Shown here: piece by piece, positions 1 through 5,323 of the stretch | How positions within the stretch are numbered: position 1 is the first letter of the stretch | Layout: the number at the start of each line of letters is the position of its first letter | Assembly (NCBI GenBank): GCA_903915555.1 | Contig: CAIWTL010000336.1 | Location: 1 to 5,323 of the forward strand | Origin: an uncultured Micrococcales bacterium | GTDB taxonomy: Bacteria; Actinomycetota; Actinomycetes; S36-B12; GCA-2699445 | Direction of reading: 5' to 3' | Length of the DNA stretch: 5,323 bases | The notes under the pieces: model-generated | Told to the model about the DNA's origin: nothing | Database searches by the model: none | Seen by the model: only the letters and a program-made list of their open reading frames with translations | Translations under genes and position numbers: made by a program

Positions 1-582
1 CAGACCGTCCGGGTTGATCAGCTCCGTGTCGATGAACTCCCCAGCGGAGACGGCCAGGGGACGGGCACGACCATTCTCGACGCGACCCACGGCGGCAGCC
101 AGCAACCCGGTCGACCCGGTCGAGCAGGCGTGCAGATTTCGGCCCCCCTCCACCCACAGCACACCTCCGCGTCGCACGCCCTGGCTCACGAACCGCAGCG
201 ACGCCTCCGCTCGACGCAGCCAGGGACGGTTGATCGGGTCGTCGGTCAGCAGGGCCCGTTGCGCGCACGCCAGGCCGATCCAGGCGTTGTCGTCGTAGTA
301 GCGCCGGCCGACGATGGGGAAGTCGCCGAATCCGTCCGCCTTCCGGTAGCGCCGGAAGGACAGCCACACCAGGTCGGGGGCGTAGTGGCCCGCCGGGATC
401 CCGGCGGCGTCGACGAGGACCGCGGCATGCAGCACCTGGCTGAGCGGCCACGCCGGGACCACCCGGACCTTGCCCGGCTCGTGCACGCGGGCTCCGCGCA
501 CGGGCAACGCCTGCCGGGAGGCGGCAGCGAGGTCCTGCCACGCCTCGGCCGCCCATTCGCCCCACGGTCGTGAATCCGCCAC
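1..582 (-). CDS. GH76-like glycosidase (putative alpha-1,6-mannanase family), 3' end cut by window edge
   Basis: The frame is open from a GTG at 582 to the left edge, giving 194 residues with no stop; the C-terminal half lies outside. The key signature is YYDDNAWIGLA at residues 95-105. The adjacent aspartates D97 and D98, followed by N-A-W, match the catalytic Asp pair of glycoside hydrolase family 76 (endo-alpha-1,6-mannanases, (alpha/alpha)6 barrel). Upstream, WPLSQVLHAAVLVDAAG (45-61) and PDLVWLSFRRYRK (69-81) look like the first barrel helices. No signal peptide or membrane segment is seen, so a cytoplasmic protein is inferred, as for the signal-less GH76-like proteins I recall from other actinobacteria. 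The GTG has GGGGGA about 9 nt upstream, a mediocre ribosome site; an in-frame GTG at 639 is an alternative. It lies 88 bp after the PPK2 stop on the same strand. Family assignment is fairly sure. The substrate is unknown, and a non-catalytic or other (alpha/alpha)6 glycosidase cannot be excluded. Confidence 0.75.
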   Translation of the reverse strand, partial: MADSRPWGEWAAEAWQDLAAASRQALPVRGARVHEPGKVRVVPAWPLSQVLHAAVLVDAAGIPAGHYAPDLVWLSFRRYRKADGFGDFPIVGRRYYDDNAWIGLACAQRALLTDDPINRPWLRRAEASLRFVSQGVRRGGVLWVEGGRNLHACSTGSTGLLAAAVGRVENGRARPLAVSAGEFIDTELINPDGL

Positions 583-635
583 ACCGGATCGTCCCCCACT
601 CAGCGGGCCCGACGCGCGCCGGTGACCCCCGGCAT

Positions 636-659
636 CCACCGGCGGTCGCCGGCAGGTGG
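636..659 (-). terminator. GC-rich hairpin after ppk2, possible terminator
   Basis: Twelve bases after the PPK2 stop, CCACC (636-640) can pair with GGTGG (655-659). Inside, GGCG (641-644) can pair with CGCC (647-650), and an alternative fold pairs CCGGCG with CGCCGG (639-652). There is no T-tract on the minus strand, so this is at best an actinobacterial-style or weak terminator. It also lies just ahead of the next gene and could simply reflect high GC content. Confidence 0.3.
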
Positions 660-670
660 CGGCCGGCGGT

Positions 671-1657
671 TCAGTCCAGGGCCGGGTAGACCGTCCCGGT
701 GTTCTCGTCGGTCTCGTAGATGACCGACGGCGGCCCGACGATGTTGGGATCCGGGGTCCCGACGACGGACTCGTCCTTCTCCGGGTAGTCCAACTGCGAC
801 AGCACCCAGCGCATCGCCTCGAGGCGCCCGCGCTTCTTGTCGTTGCTGCGCACCACGGTCCACGGCGCCCATTCGGTGTCGGTGTACCAGAACATGGCTT
901 CCTTGGCCTGCGTGTAGGAATCCCACCGGTCGAGCGATGCCAGGTCCATGGGGGACAACTTCCATTGCCGCACGGGGTCGATCCGGCGGATGGTGAAGCG
1001 GGTGACCTGCTCCTTGCGGGACACCGAGAACCAGAACTTGAACAGGATGATCCCCGAGCGCACGAGCATCCGTTCGAACTCCGGGGTCTGGCGCATGAAC
1101 TCGTCGTACTCCTCGTCGGCGCAGAAACCCATCACCCGCTCCACACCCGCACGGTTGTACCAACTGCGGTCGAAGAGAACGATCTCCCCGTCACTGGGTA
1201 GATGCTTGACGTAGCGCTGGAAGTACCACTGGCCCTTCTCCTTCTCCGTGGGCTTGGTGAGGGCGACCACCGTGGCACCGCGGGGGTTGAGGTGCTCCAT
1301 GAAGCGCTTGATGGTGCCGCCTTTGCCCGCGGCGTCCCGTCCCTCGAACAGCATGCAGATCTTCTGCCCGGTCTCCTTGACCCACGACTGCATCTTGAGC
1401 AGTTCGATCTGCAGGAGGCGCTTGGTCATCTCGTACTCGCGCCGCGTCATGCGCACGTCGTACGGGTAGCCCTGCTTCCACGTGTCGACCGGCGTCCCGT
1501 CAGGACCGATCAGCACGGGATCATCGACCTCGTCCCAGGTACCGGTGACGGTGAGCCCGCGTTCCTCGAACTCGTGGTCGTCGAGGTCCTGCAACGAGTT
1601 GATGATGTCGTCGAGGTCCATGACGGCCTCGATGTCGAAGTAGTGCTCGTCCGACAA
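671..1657 (-). CDS. ppk2: Polyphosphate kinase 2 (PPK2 family, class I-like)
   Basis: PPK2 enzymes transfer the terminal phosphate of polyphosphate to nucleoside diphosphates (GDP or ADP to GTP or ATP), and can run in reverse; they are cytoplasmic. From the TTG at 1657 the protein has 328 residues. An acidic N-terminal region (about 1-65) precedes the P-loop kinase core. Walker A is GRDAAGKGG (106-114), Walker B is LFDRSWYNRAGVE (161-173), and the Arg-rich lid is around 213-237 (SRKEQVTRF through DPVRQWKLSPMD). GRDAAGKGGTIKR resembles class I rather than the GxDAAGKDGT form of class III, so NDP phosphorylation is inferred. The TTG is preferred because AGAGGGAGA sits 5 nt upstream. An in-frame ATG at 1687 would add 10 residues but lacks any Shine-Dalgarno match. 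Phosphoketolase ends 162 bp upstream on the same strand, and a GH76-like gene follows. The reading frame is intact with all core motifs present. Confidence 0.95.
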   Translation of the reverse strand: MSDEHYFDIEAVMDLDDIINSLQDLDDHEFEERGLTVTGTWDEVDDPVLIGPDGTPVDTWKQGYPYDVRMTRREYEMTKRLLQIELLKMQSWVKETGQKICMLFEGRDAAGKGGTIKRFMEHLNPRGATVVALTKPTEKEKGQWYFQRYVKHLPSDGEIVLFDRSWYNRAGVERVMGFCADEEYDEFMRQTPEFERMLVRSGIILFKFWFSVSRKEQVTRFTIRRIDPVRQWKLSPMDLASLDRWDSYTQAKEAMFWYTDTEWAPWTVVRSNDKKRGRLEAMRWVLSQLDYPEKDESVVGTPDPNIVGPPSVIYETDENTGTVYPALD

Positions 1658-1661
1658 GGCG

Positions 1662-1670
1662 TCTCCCTCT
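1662..1670 (-). promoter_or_regulatory. Ribosome binding site deciding a TTG start for ppk2
   Basis: On the minus strand AGAGGGAGA is followed by ACGCC and then TTG (1657-1655). This is a near-ideal Shine-Dalgarno sequence and spacing. It lies inside the reading frame if translation began at the ATG at 1687, where the preceding bases (GCCTTCTTCGGG) have no purine-rich ribosome site. Confidence 0.6.
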
Positions 1671-1773
1671 GAGTCCGGCGAATCCATCCCGAAGAAGGCG
1701 TGGTTTCTGGTTCAGGAGTGACTGTATTGCCCCCCGTTGCGGCATGCGCGTCCTTACCCAGTGTTCATCTGCA

Positions 1774-1791
1774 CCCGTCTCCGGAGACGGG
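1774..1791 (-). terminator. Perfect 18-bp palindrome after phosphoketolase, terminator or operator
   Basis: CCCGTCTCC (1774-1782) is followed directly by its reverse complement GGAGACGGG (1783-1791). In RNA this gives a 7-bp stem with a CCGG loop. It starts 28 bp after the phosphoketolase stop and sits about 90-115 bp before the ppk2 start. On the minus strand no T-run follows, so it is not a classical intrinsic terminator. A perfect palindrome of this size could equally be a dimeric regulator site for ppk2 or a processing hairpin. The rest of the gap (1688-1819) shows no gene and no convincing -35/-10 pair. Confidence 0.4.
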
Positions 1792-1819
1792 GGGCAGCGC
1801 CGGAAGAGGCACGGCCGGA

Positions 1820-4228
1820 TCAGCGGGCGGAGGCCCGCAGCTCGCCGACCGAGGGCATCTCGAGCGGACTCCCGAGACTCCAGTCGGTCACCTGGGGCAG
1901 GTCCTCCAGATAGTCGACGATGTGAGCGGCGTGCCGCGCCAACTGCACCTCGCACCACTCGTACAACTCCGCCGACCCGGGCACGGCGCGTCCCGCGTTG
2001 TTGATGGCGTCCATGACGAGGTGGTAGCGACTGGCCCTGTTGCGCACCACCATGTCGAACGGACTCGTCGTGGTGCCCTCCTCGATGAAGCCCCGTACCC
2101 GGAACCGATCGGCATCAGGACGGCCGTGGACGAGTTGGTGGACGGCACCCGGGTAGCCGTGGAAGGCGAACACCACGTCGACGTCATCGGTGAAGAGCTC
2201 CTCGAAGTAGAGGTCACTCATACCGTGCGGATGGTCCTTGGGACGCCGAAGCGTCATGAGGTCCACGACGTTCACCACTCGGACGCGCATCTGCGGCAGT
2301 CGCTGCTTGATGATCTCCGCGGCGGCCACGGTCTCCATGGTGACGACGTCCCCCGCGCACGCGAGCACGATATCGGGGTCGGCGCTACCGTCGTCATTGC
2401 CCGCCCATTCCCACACCGAGGCCCCCCGGGCGCAGTGCTCGACCGCCTCCGCCATCGAGAGGTACTGGAGTTGCGGCTGCTTGTCGATCACGATCAGGTT
2501 CGTGTAGTCCTCGCTGCGGAAGCAGTGGTCGGCGACACTGAGCAGGGTGTTCGCGTCGGGCGGCAGGTACACGCGCGCGATCTCGCCGCGCTTGGTGATG
2601 ACGTTCTGGATCAGCCCCGGACCCTGATGGCTGAAGCCGTTGTGGTCGTTCCGCCAGCAGGTGCTGGTCAGCAGGATGTTGAGGCTCGGGACGGGCTTGC
2701 GCCAGTCGAGATGGACCCCCTCCTCCAACCATTTGCTGTGCTGGATGGTCATGGACGCGCTCACCATGGCGAATGCCTCGTAGGTCGCGAACAGGCCGCG
2801 GCGACCGGTCAAGGTGTAGCCCTCGAGCCAGCCGTGGCAGTTGTGCTCGCTCAGCACCTCCATCACACGCCCCTGCGGCGAGATCTTCTCGTCCCGCGGG
2901 ATGACGCGTTCCATGAAGGTCCGGTCGCTGGCCTCGAATACCGCCCCAATGCGGTTGGAGTTGGTCTCGTCGGGACAGAAGACGCGGAACGCGGTGGGGT
3001 TGCGGGTGTAGAGGTCGCGCATCATGTCGCCCAGCACCCGCGGGCTCTCCATGCGCTGGGTCGCGGGGACCGGCACGTCGACGGCGTAGTCGCGGAAGTC
3101 CGGATAGTCCAGCGGGTGACGTTCGGCATTGCCGTTCGTGTACGGGCTGGCGGTCATGGCCTTGGCGCCGGTCGGATTGGCCGAGCGGACCAACTCGACG
3201 GGCGAACCGTCCCCATCGAACAGGTCCTGCGGCTGGTACGACAACAGCCAGTCCCGCAGGATCCGCAGGTGCTCCGGGTTCTCCTTGACCCCACTCAGCG
3301 GGACCTGGTGGGAACGCCACGAATCGACGACCTGGACCCCATCGACGACAGCCGGCCCGGTCCATCCCTTGGGACTGCGCAGGACGATGAGGGGCCACCG
3401 GGGCTGTGCGGTCACACCACCACCGGAGCGGGCCTCCTGCTGGATCTCCCGGATTCGGTCCACGGCCTTGTCCAGCGCCGCGGCGAACCGGTGGTGCATC
3501 CCCGGAAGGTCATCGCCCTCGACCTCCAGGACCTCATAGCCGTGACCCCCCAGCAGTCGGCGCAGATCCGCCGGATCCTTGCGCGCCAGAACGGTGGGTC
3601 CGGCGATCTTGTACCCATTGAGGTGCAGGACGGGCAGTACCGCACCATCGTGTTCCGGGTTGAGGAACGAGATCCCCTTCCAGGATCCTTCGAGGGGCCC
3701 TGTCTCCGCTTCACCATCCCCGACGACCGCGAGGCTGATCAGGTCGGGATTGTCGAACGCCGCGCCGAAGGCGTGGGTGAGTACGTACCCCAGTTCCCCA
3801 CCCTCATGGATGGATCCAGGGGTTGTCACGCTGACGTGGGACGGGATACCGCCGGGAGCACTGAAACGGCGACAGAGGAGTTCCATCCCCGCGCCGTCCC
3901 GGGGCGTGTCGGGATACGCCTCGGCCCACGTCCCCTCCAGCCACGAGGCGGCGGTGATGGCGGGACCGCCGTGACCCGGACCCGCGAAGTAGACGGCATC
4001 GATGTCCCGTTCGCGGATGACCCGCGACATGTGGGCGTAGATGAAGGCCAGCCCCGGCGACGTCCCCCAATGACCCAGCAGGCGCGGCTTGATGTCGTCC
4101 GCGGTGAGCGGCTCGCGCAGGAGCACGTTGCTCTGCAGGTAGATCTGGGCGACCGTCAGGTACATGTCGGCACGCCACCACGCGTCGAGCCGGGCCAGTT
4201 CCTCGTCGGACAGGTAGGTGTCGGTCAT
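1820..4228 (-). CDS. xfp: D-xylulose 5-phosphate/D-fructose 6-phosphate phosphoketolase
   Basis: This ThDP- and Mg-dependent cytoplasmic enzyme cleaves xylulose 5-phosphate, and in many members fructose 6-phosphate, with phosphate to give acetyl phosphate plus glyceraldehyde 3-phosphate or erythrose 4-phosphate. The product has 802 residues, a full family length. The N-terminal ThDP domain (about 8-365) carries GHWGT (52-56), GPGHGGP (83-89), PSH (129-131), the family signature EGGELGY (142-148) and the cofactor motif GDGEAETGP (170-178). The middle domain (about 375-560) has PDETNSNR (419-426), EGYTLTGRRG (469-478) and DHNGFSHQ (528-535). The C-terminal domain runs from about 590 to 795. Family-typical active-site histidines are present at 53, 86, 131, 307, 529 and 534. 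The ATG at 4228 is chosen because GAGAGGGA precedes it closely and the protein then begins MTDTYLSDEELARLDAWWRA, as homologues do; a start at 4288 would add 20 unconserved residues. Upstream is a sugar transporter and downstream is PPK2. SHQGPG replaces the usual SHQDPG, suggesting a divergent clade. Substrate preference cannot be read from the sequence. Confidence 0.97.
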   Translation of the reverse strand: MTDTYLSDEELARLDAWWRADMYLTVAQIYLQSNVLLREPLTADDIKPRLLGHWGTSPGLAFIYAHMSRVIRERDIDAVYFAGPGHGGPAITAASWLEGTWAEAYPDTPRDGAGMELLCRRFSAPGGIPSHVSVTTPGSIHEGGELGYVLTHAFGAAFDNPDLISLAVVGDGEAETGPLEGSWKGISFLNPEHDGAVLPVLHLNGYKIAGPTVLARKDPADLRRLLGGHGYEVLEVEGDDLPGMHHRFAAALDKAVDRIREIQQEARSGGGVTAQPRWPLIVLRSPKGWTGPAVVDGVQVVDSWRSHQVPLSGVKENPEHLRILRDWLLSYQPQDLFDGDGSPVELVRSANPTGAKAMTASPYTNGNAERHPLDYPDFRDYAVDVPVPATQRMESPRVLGDMMRDLYTRNPTAFRVFCPDETNSNRIGAVFEASDRTFMERVIPRDEKISPQGRVMEVLSEHNCHGWLEGYTLTGRRGLFATYEAFAMVSASMTIQHSKWLEEGVHLDWRKPVPSLNILLTSTCWRNDHNGFSHQGPGLIQNVITKRGEIARVYLPPDANTLLSVADHCFRSEDYTNLIVIDKQPQLQYLSMAEAVEHCARGASVWEWAGNDDGSADPDIVLACAGDVVTMETVAAAEIIKQRLPQMRVRVVNVVDLMTLRRPKDHPHGMSDLYFEELFTDDVDVVFAFHGYPGAVHQLVHGRPDADRFRVRGFIEEGTTTSPFDMVVRNRASRYHLVMDAINNAGRAVPGSAELYEWCEVQLARHAAHIVDYLEDLPQVTDWSLGSPLEMPSVGELRASAR

Positions 4229-4232
4229 CGGT

Positions 4233-4240
4233 TCCCTCTC
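4233..4240 (-). promoter_or_regulatory. Ribosome binding site of phosphoketolase
   Basis: GAGAGGGA on the minus strand lies 4 nt upstream of the ATG at 4228-4226 (intervening bases ACCG). It supports this start over the in-frame upstream ATG at 4288, which would place the site inside the coding region. Confidence 0.6.
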
Positions 4241-4283
4241 GTGCGGATCGGCAGCGGCCCGGTGGGCCCGATTCTGCTCAGCA

Positions 4284-4302
4284 CGCACCCGCGTCGCACC
4301 CG
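4284..4302 (-). promoter_or_regulatory. Direct repeat with 11-bp period upstream of phosphoketolase, possible operator
   Basis: CGCACCCG occurs at 4284-4291 and again at 4295-4302 (plus strand), separated by CGT, a period of 11 bp or about one helical turn. It lies 56-74 bp upstream of the phosphoketolase ATG, in the 120-bp gap after the transporter gene. Tandem 11-bp repeats with a CACC core are typical of sites for OmpR/PhoB-type response regulators, including the actinobacterial PhoP (PHO) box, whose unit resembles GTTCACC. The first three bases do not match that consensus, so the assignment is a hypothesis. No clear -35/-10 promoter was found in the gap; CAGAAT near 4272-4277 on the minus strand is the best -10-like hexamer and has no matching -35. 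Confidence 0.3.
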
Positions 4303-4348
4303 GTACACCACCGACCGGACGGGGGCGGTGCGGCGTTCATCGGGCAGC

Positions 4349-5323
4349 TCACGGAGCGGACGGTGAGGAGTGCGGCGACTCCAACTCCTCCGCCAGCACG
4401 TCCGCGGTCAGGCGGTACCGCCCGATGAGCAGCAGGCTGAGGACCATCGCCACGGCGGGCACCACCGCCAGTGCGACCACGATGCCGGTCAGTGCGGTGC
4501 CCGACTGGGTCGTCCCCTCACCACCGGCCGAGGACACGAAGCCGAACAACCCGAGGACGAGACCGACGATCCCGGGTCCCACCGCGAAGGCCGCCGTCTC
4601 GCCCGCAGTCCACAGTCCGGTGAGCATGCCGGACCTCCGCTCCCCACTGCGGGCCTCGTCGACCGCCACGGTGTCCGGCAGCATCGCCAGCGGGAACAAC
4701 TGCATCCCCGCATAACCGACACCCATGAGGGCGATGAGGGCGATGACCCCTGCATAGGGGAGCACCTGCGCCGCCAGCAGGCCCAGGGCCCCCGCCAGAT
4801 AGAGCAGGGTCGCCACCCGGAACCCGCGGGTCTTTCCCCAGGTGCGACCCCACCGGTTCCATAGCGGCATCACCAGGATCGCCGGGGCCACGAGGGCGGC
4901 GAAGAGCACCGACTCGGCGCCCGGGTTCTGCAGGATGTAGCGCGCCAAGTACGGCACGGTGGCCAACATCGCGGCGTTGGCGAGCGCCTGCAGGACGAAC
5001 GCCCCCCACAGCGGAAGGAAGTAGGGGTTGCTCCGGGCGGCCCGCCACGCCACGAGCAGGTTGGCCGAACCGGACGGCACCGCCGATCGGGGCGCGCGCC
5101 GCGTCCCGACAACGGTCAGCAGCATCGTCACCCCCATGAAGAGGCCGATCACCACGGCCATCAGGGTGTGACCGCTGTACCCACCACCACCGGCGTTGAC
5201 GAGTACCGGCGCCAGGGCTCCGGAGATGAGGATCCCCAGTGTCAGCGCGACGATGCGCCAGGCGACCACGGACGTGCGCTCGTCGTAGTCATCCGTCATC
5301 TCGGCCGGCATGGACACGTAGGG
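4349..5323 (-). CDS. GPH-family MFS sugar:cation symporter, N-terminus cut by window edge
   Basis: The frame is open from the right edge to a TGA at 4351-4349, giving 324 C-terminal residues. The fragment starts PYVSMPAEMTDDYDERTSVV, the conserved loop after helix 4 of the glycoside-pentoside-hexuronide (MelB-like) family. About 120-130 residues with helices 1-4 are therefore missing. Eight hydrophobic helices follow, consistent with helices 5-12. The loop LPDTVAVDEARSGERRSGML before the last two helices also fits this family (acidic and Arg-rich loop with GxRRxG). The protein ends in a short cytoplasmic tail, EELESPHSSPSAP. Members import sugars or glycosides with H+ or Na+ across the inner membrane; the substrate here cannot be determined. 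The GTG at 5317 and ATG at 5311 are internal codons, not starts. It lies 120 bp upstream of phosphoketolase on the same strand, consistent with but not proving joint use in sugar catabolism. Confidence 0.88.
   Translation of the reverse strand, partial: PYVSMPAEMTDDYDERTSVVAWRIVALTLGILISGALAPVLVNAGGGGYSGHTLMAVVIGLFMGVTMLLTVVGTRRAPRSAVPSGSANLLVAWRAARSNPYFLPLWGAFVLQALANAAMLATVPYLARYILQNPGAESVLFAALVAPAILVMPLWNRWGRTWGKTRGFRVATLLYLAGALGLLAAQVLPYAGVIALIALMGVGYAGMQLFPLAMLPDTVAVDEARSGERRSGMLTGLWTAGETAAFAVGPGIVGLVLGLFGFVSSAGGEGTTQSGTALTGIVVALAVVPAVAMVLSLLLIGRYRLTADVLAEELESPHSSPSAP

Noticed and set aside
14..573. Two overlapping plus-strand frames (14-298 and 130-573)
   Set aside because: Both are antisense shadows of the GH76-like gene, with low-complexity composition and no recognisable motif.
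246..599. A 117-residue minus-strand frame beginning GTG GGG GAC
   Set aside because: It overlaps the GH76-like gene in another frame, is Arg/Ser/Pro/Thr-rich, and resembles no family. The overlapping frame has the YYDDNAW motif and natural composition.
1202..1672. Plus-strand frame antisense to ppk2
   Set aside because: Leu/Val/Asp/His-rich shadow typical of the complement of a high-GC gene; the ppk2 strand holds all kinase motifs.
4256..4268. Hairpin GGCCC-GGT-GGGCC between the transporter and phosphoketolase
   Set aside because: Only a 5-bp stem with a 3-nt loop and no T-tract, 28 bp from the xfp start; expected by chance at this GC content.
1700..4366. An 888-codon plus-strand open frame fully antisense to phosphoketolase
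   Set aside because: It is codon-aligned with the xfp frame, so plus-strand stops could arise only where xfp uses TTA, CTA or TCA codons, which are very rare at this GC content. The translation is V/R/H/D-rich with no domain, and the opposite strand carries an unmistakable full-length enzyme.
4370..4864. Plus-strand frame opposite the transporter
   Set aside because: His/Gln/Arg-rich shadow; the minus strand encodes eight clear membrane helices and GPH loop motifs.
1..5323. Search for defence system, mobile element, CRISPR array or RNA gene
   Set aside because: No direct-repeat array, terminal inverted repeat, transposase or nuclease motif, tRNA-like fold or rRNA stretch was seen; coding content is metabolic and intact.

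Overview
The window looks like chromosomal DNA from a high-GC actinobacterium. Base composition is strongly GC-rich, third codon positions are almost all G or C, and PPK2 and phosphoketolase of this type are common in that phylum. I cannot name the genus. Four genes are visible, all on the minus strand, so the transcription order runs from the right end of the window to the left. No rRNA, tRNA, CRISPR array, insertion sequence or phage gene was seen.

Layout in transcription order: (1) 5323-4349 is the C-terminal two thirds of a GPH-type (MelB-like) MFS sugar transporter, cut by the right edge. (2) After a 120-bp gap holding an 11-bp-period direct repeat comes a complete 802-residue ThDP-dependent phosphoketolase (4228-1820). 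(3) After a gap with a perfect 18-bp palindrome comes a complete class I-like polyphosphate kinase 2. It probably starts at a TTG codon at 1657, which has a strong ribosome binding site, rather than at the ATG at 1687. (4) After a short gap (88 bp) with a GC-rich hairpin comes the N-terminal part of a GH76-like glycosidase (582 to beyond position 1), cut by the left edge.

Taken together this is a carbon and energy cluster. Phosphoketolase splits xylulose 5-phosphate or fructose 6-phosphate into acetyl phosphate and a triose or tetrose phosphate, and PPK2 exchanges phosphate between polyphosphate and nucleotides. The flanking genes suggest sugar uptake and glycan trimming. Co-transcription is possible but not shown, because the 88-162 bp gaps leave room for separate promoters. 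No acetate kinase or phosphotransacetylase is in the window. I see no clear previously undescribed system. The most notable points are the phosphoketolase-PPK2 adjacency, the PHO-box-like direct repeat upstream of phosphoketolase, and the signal-peptide-less GH76-like protein.
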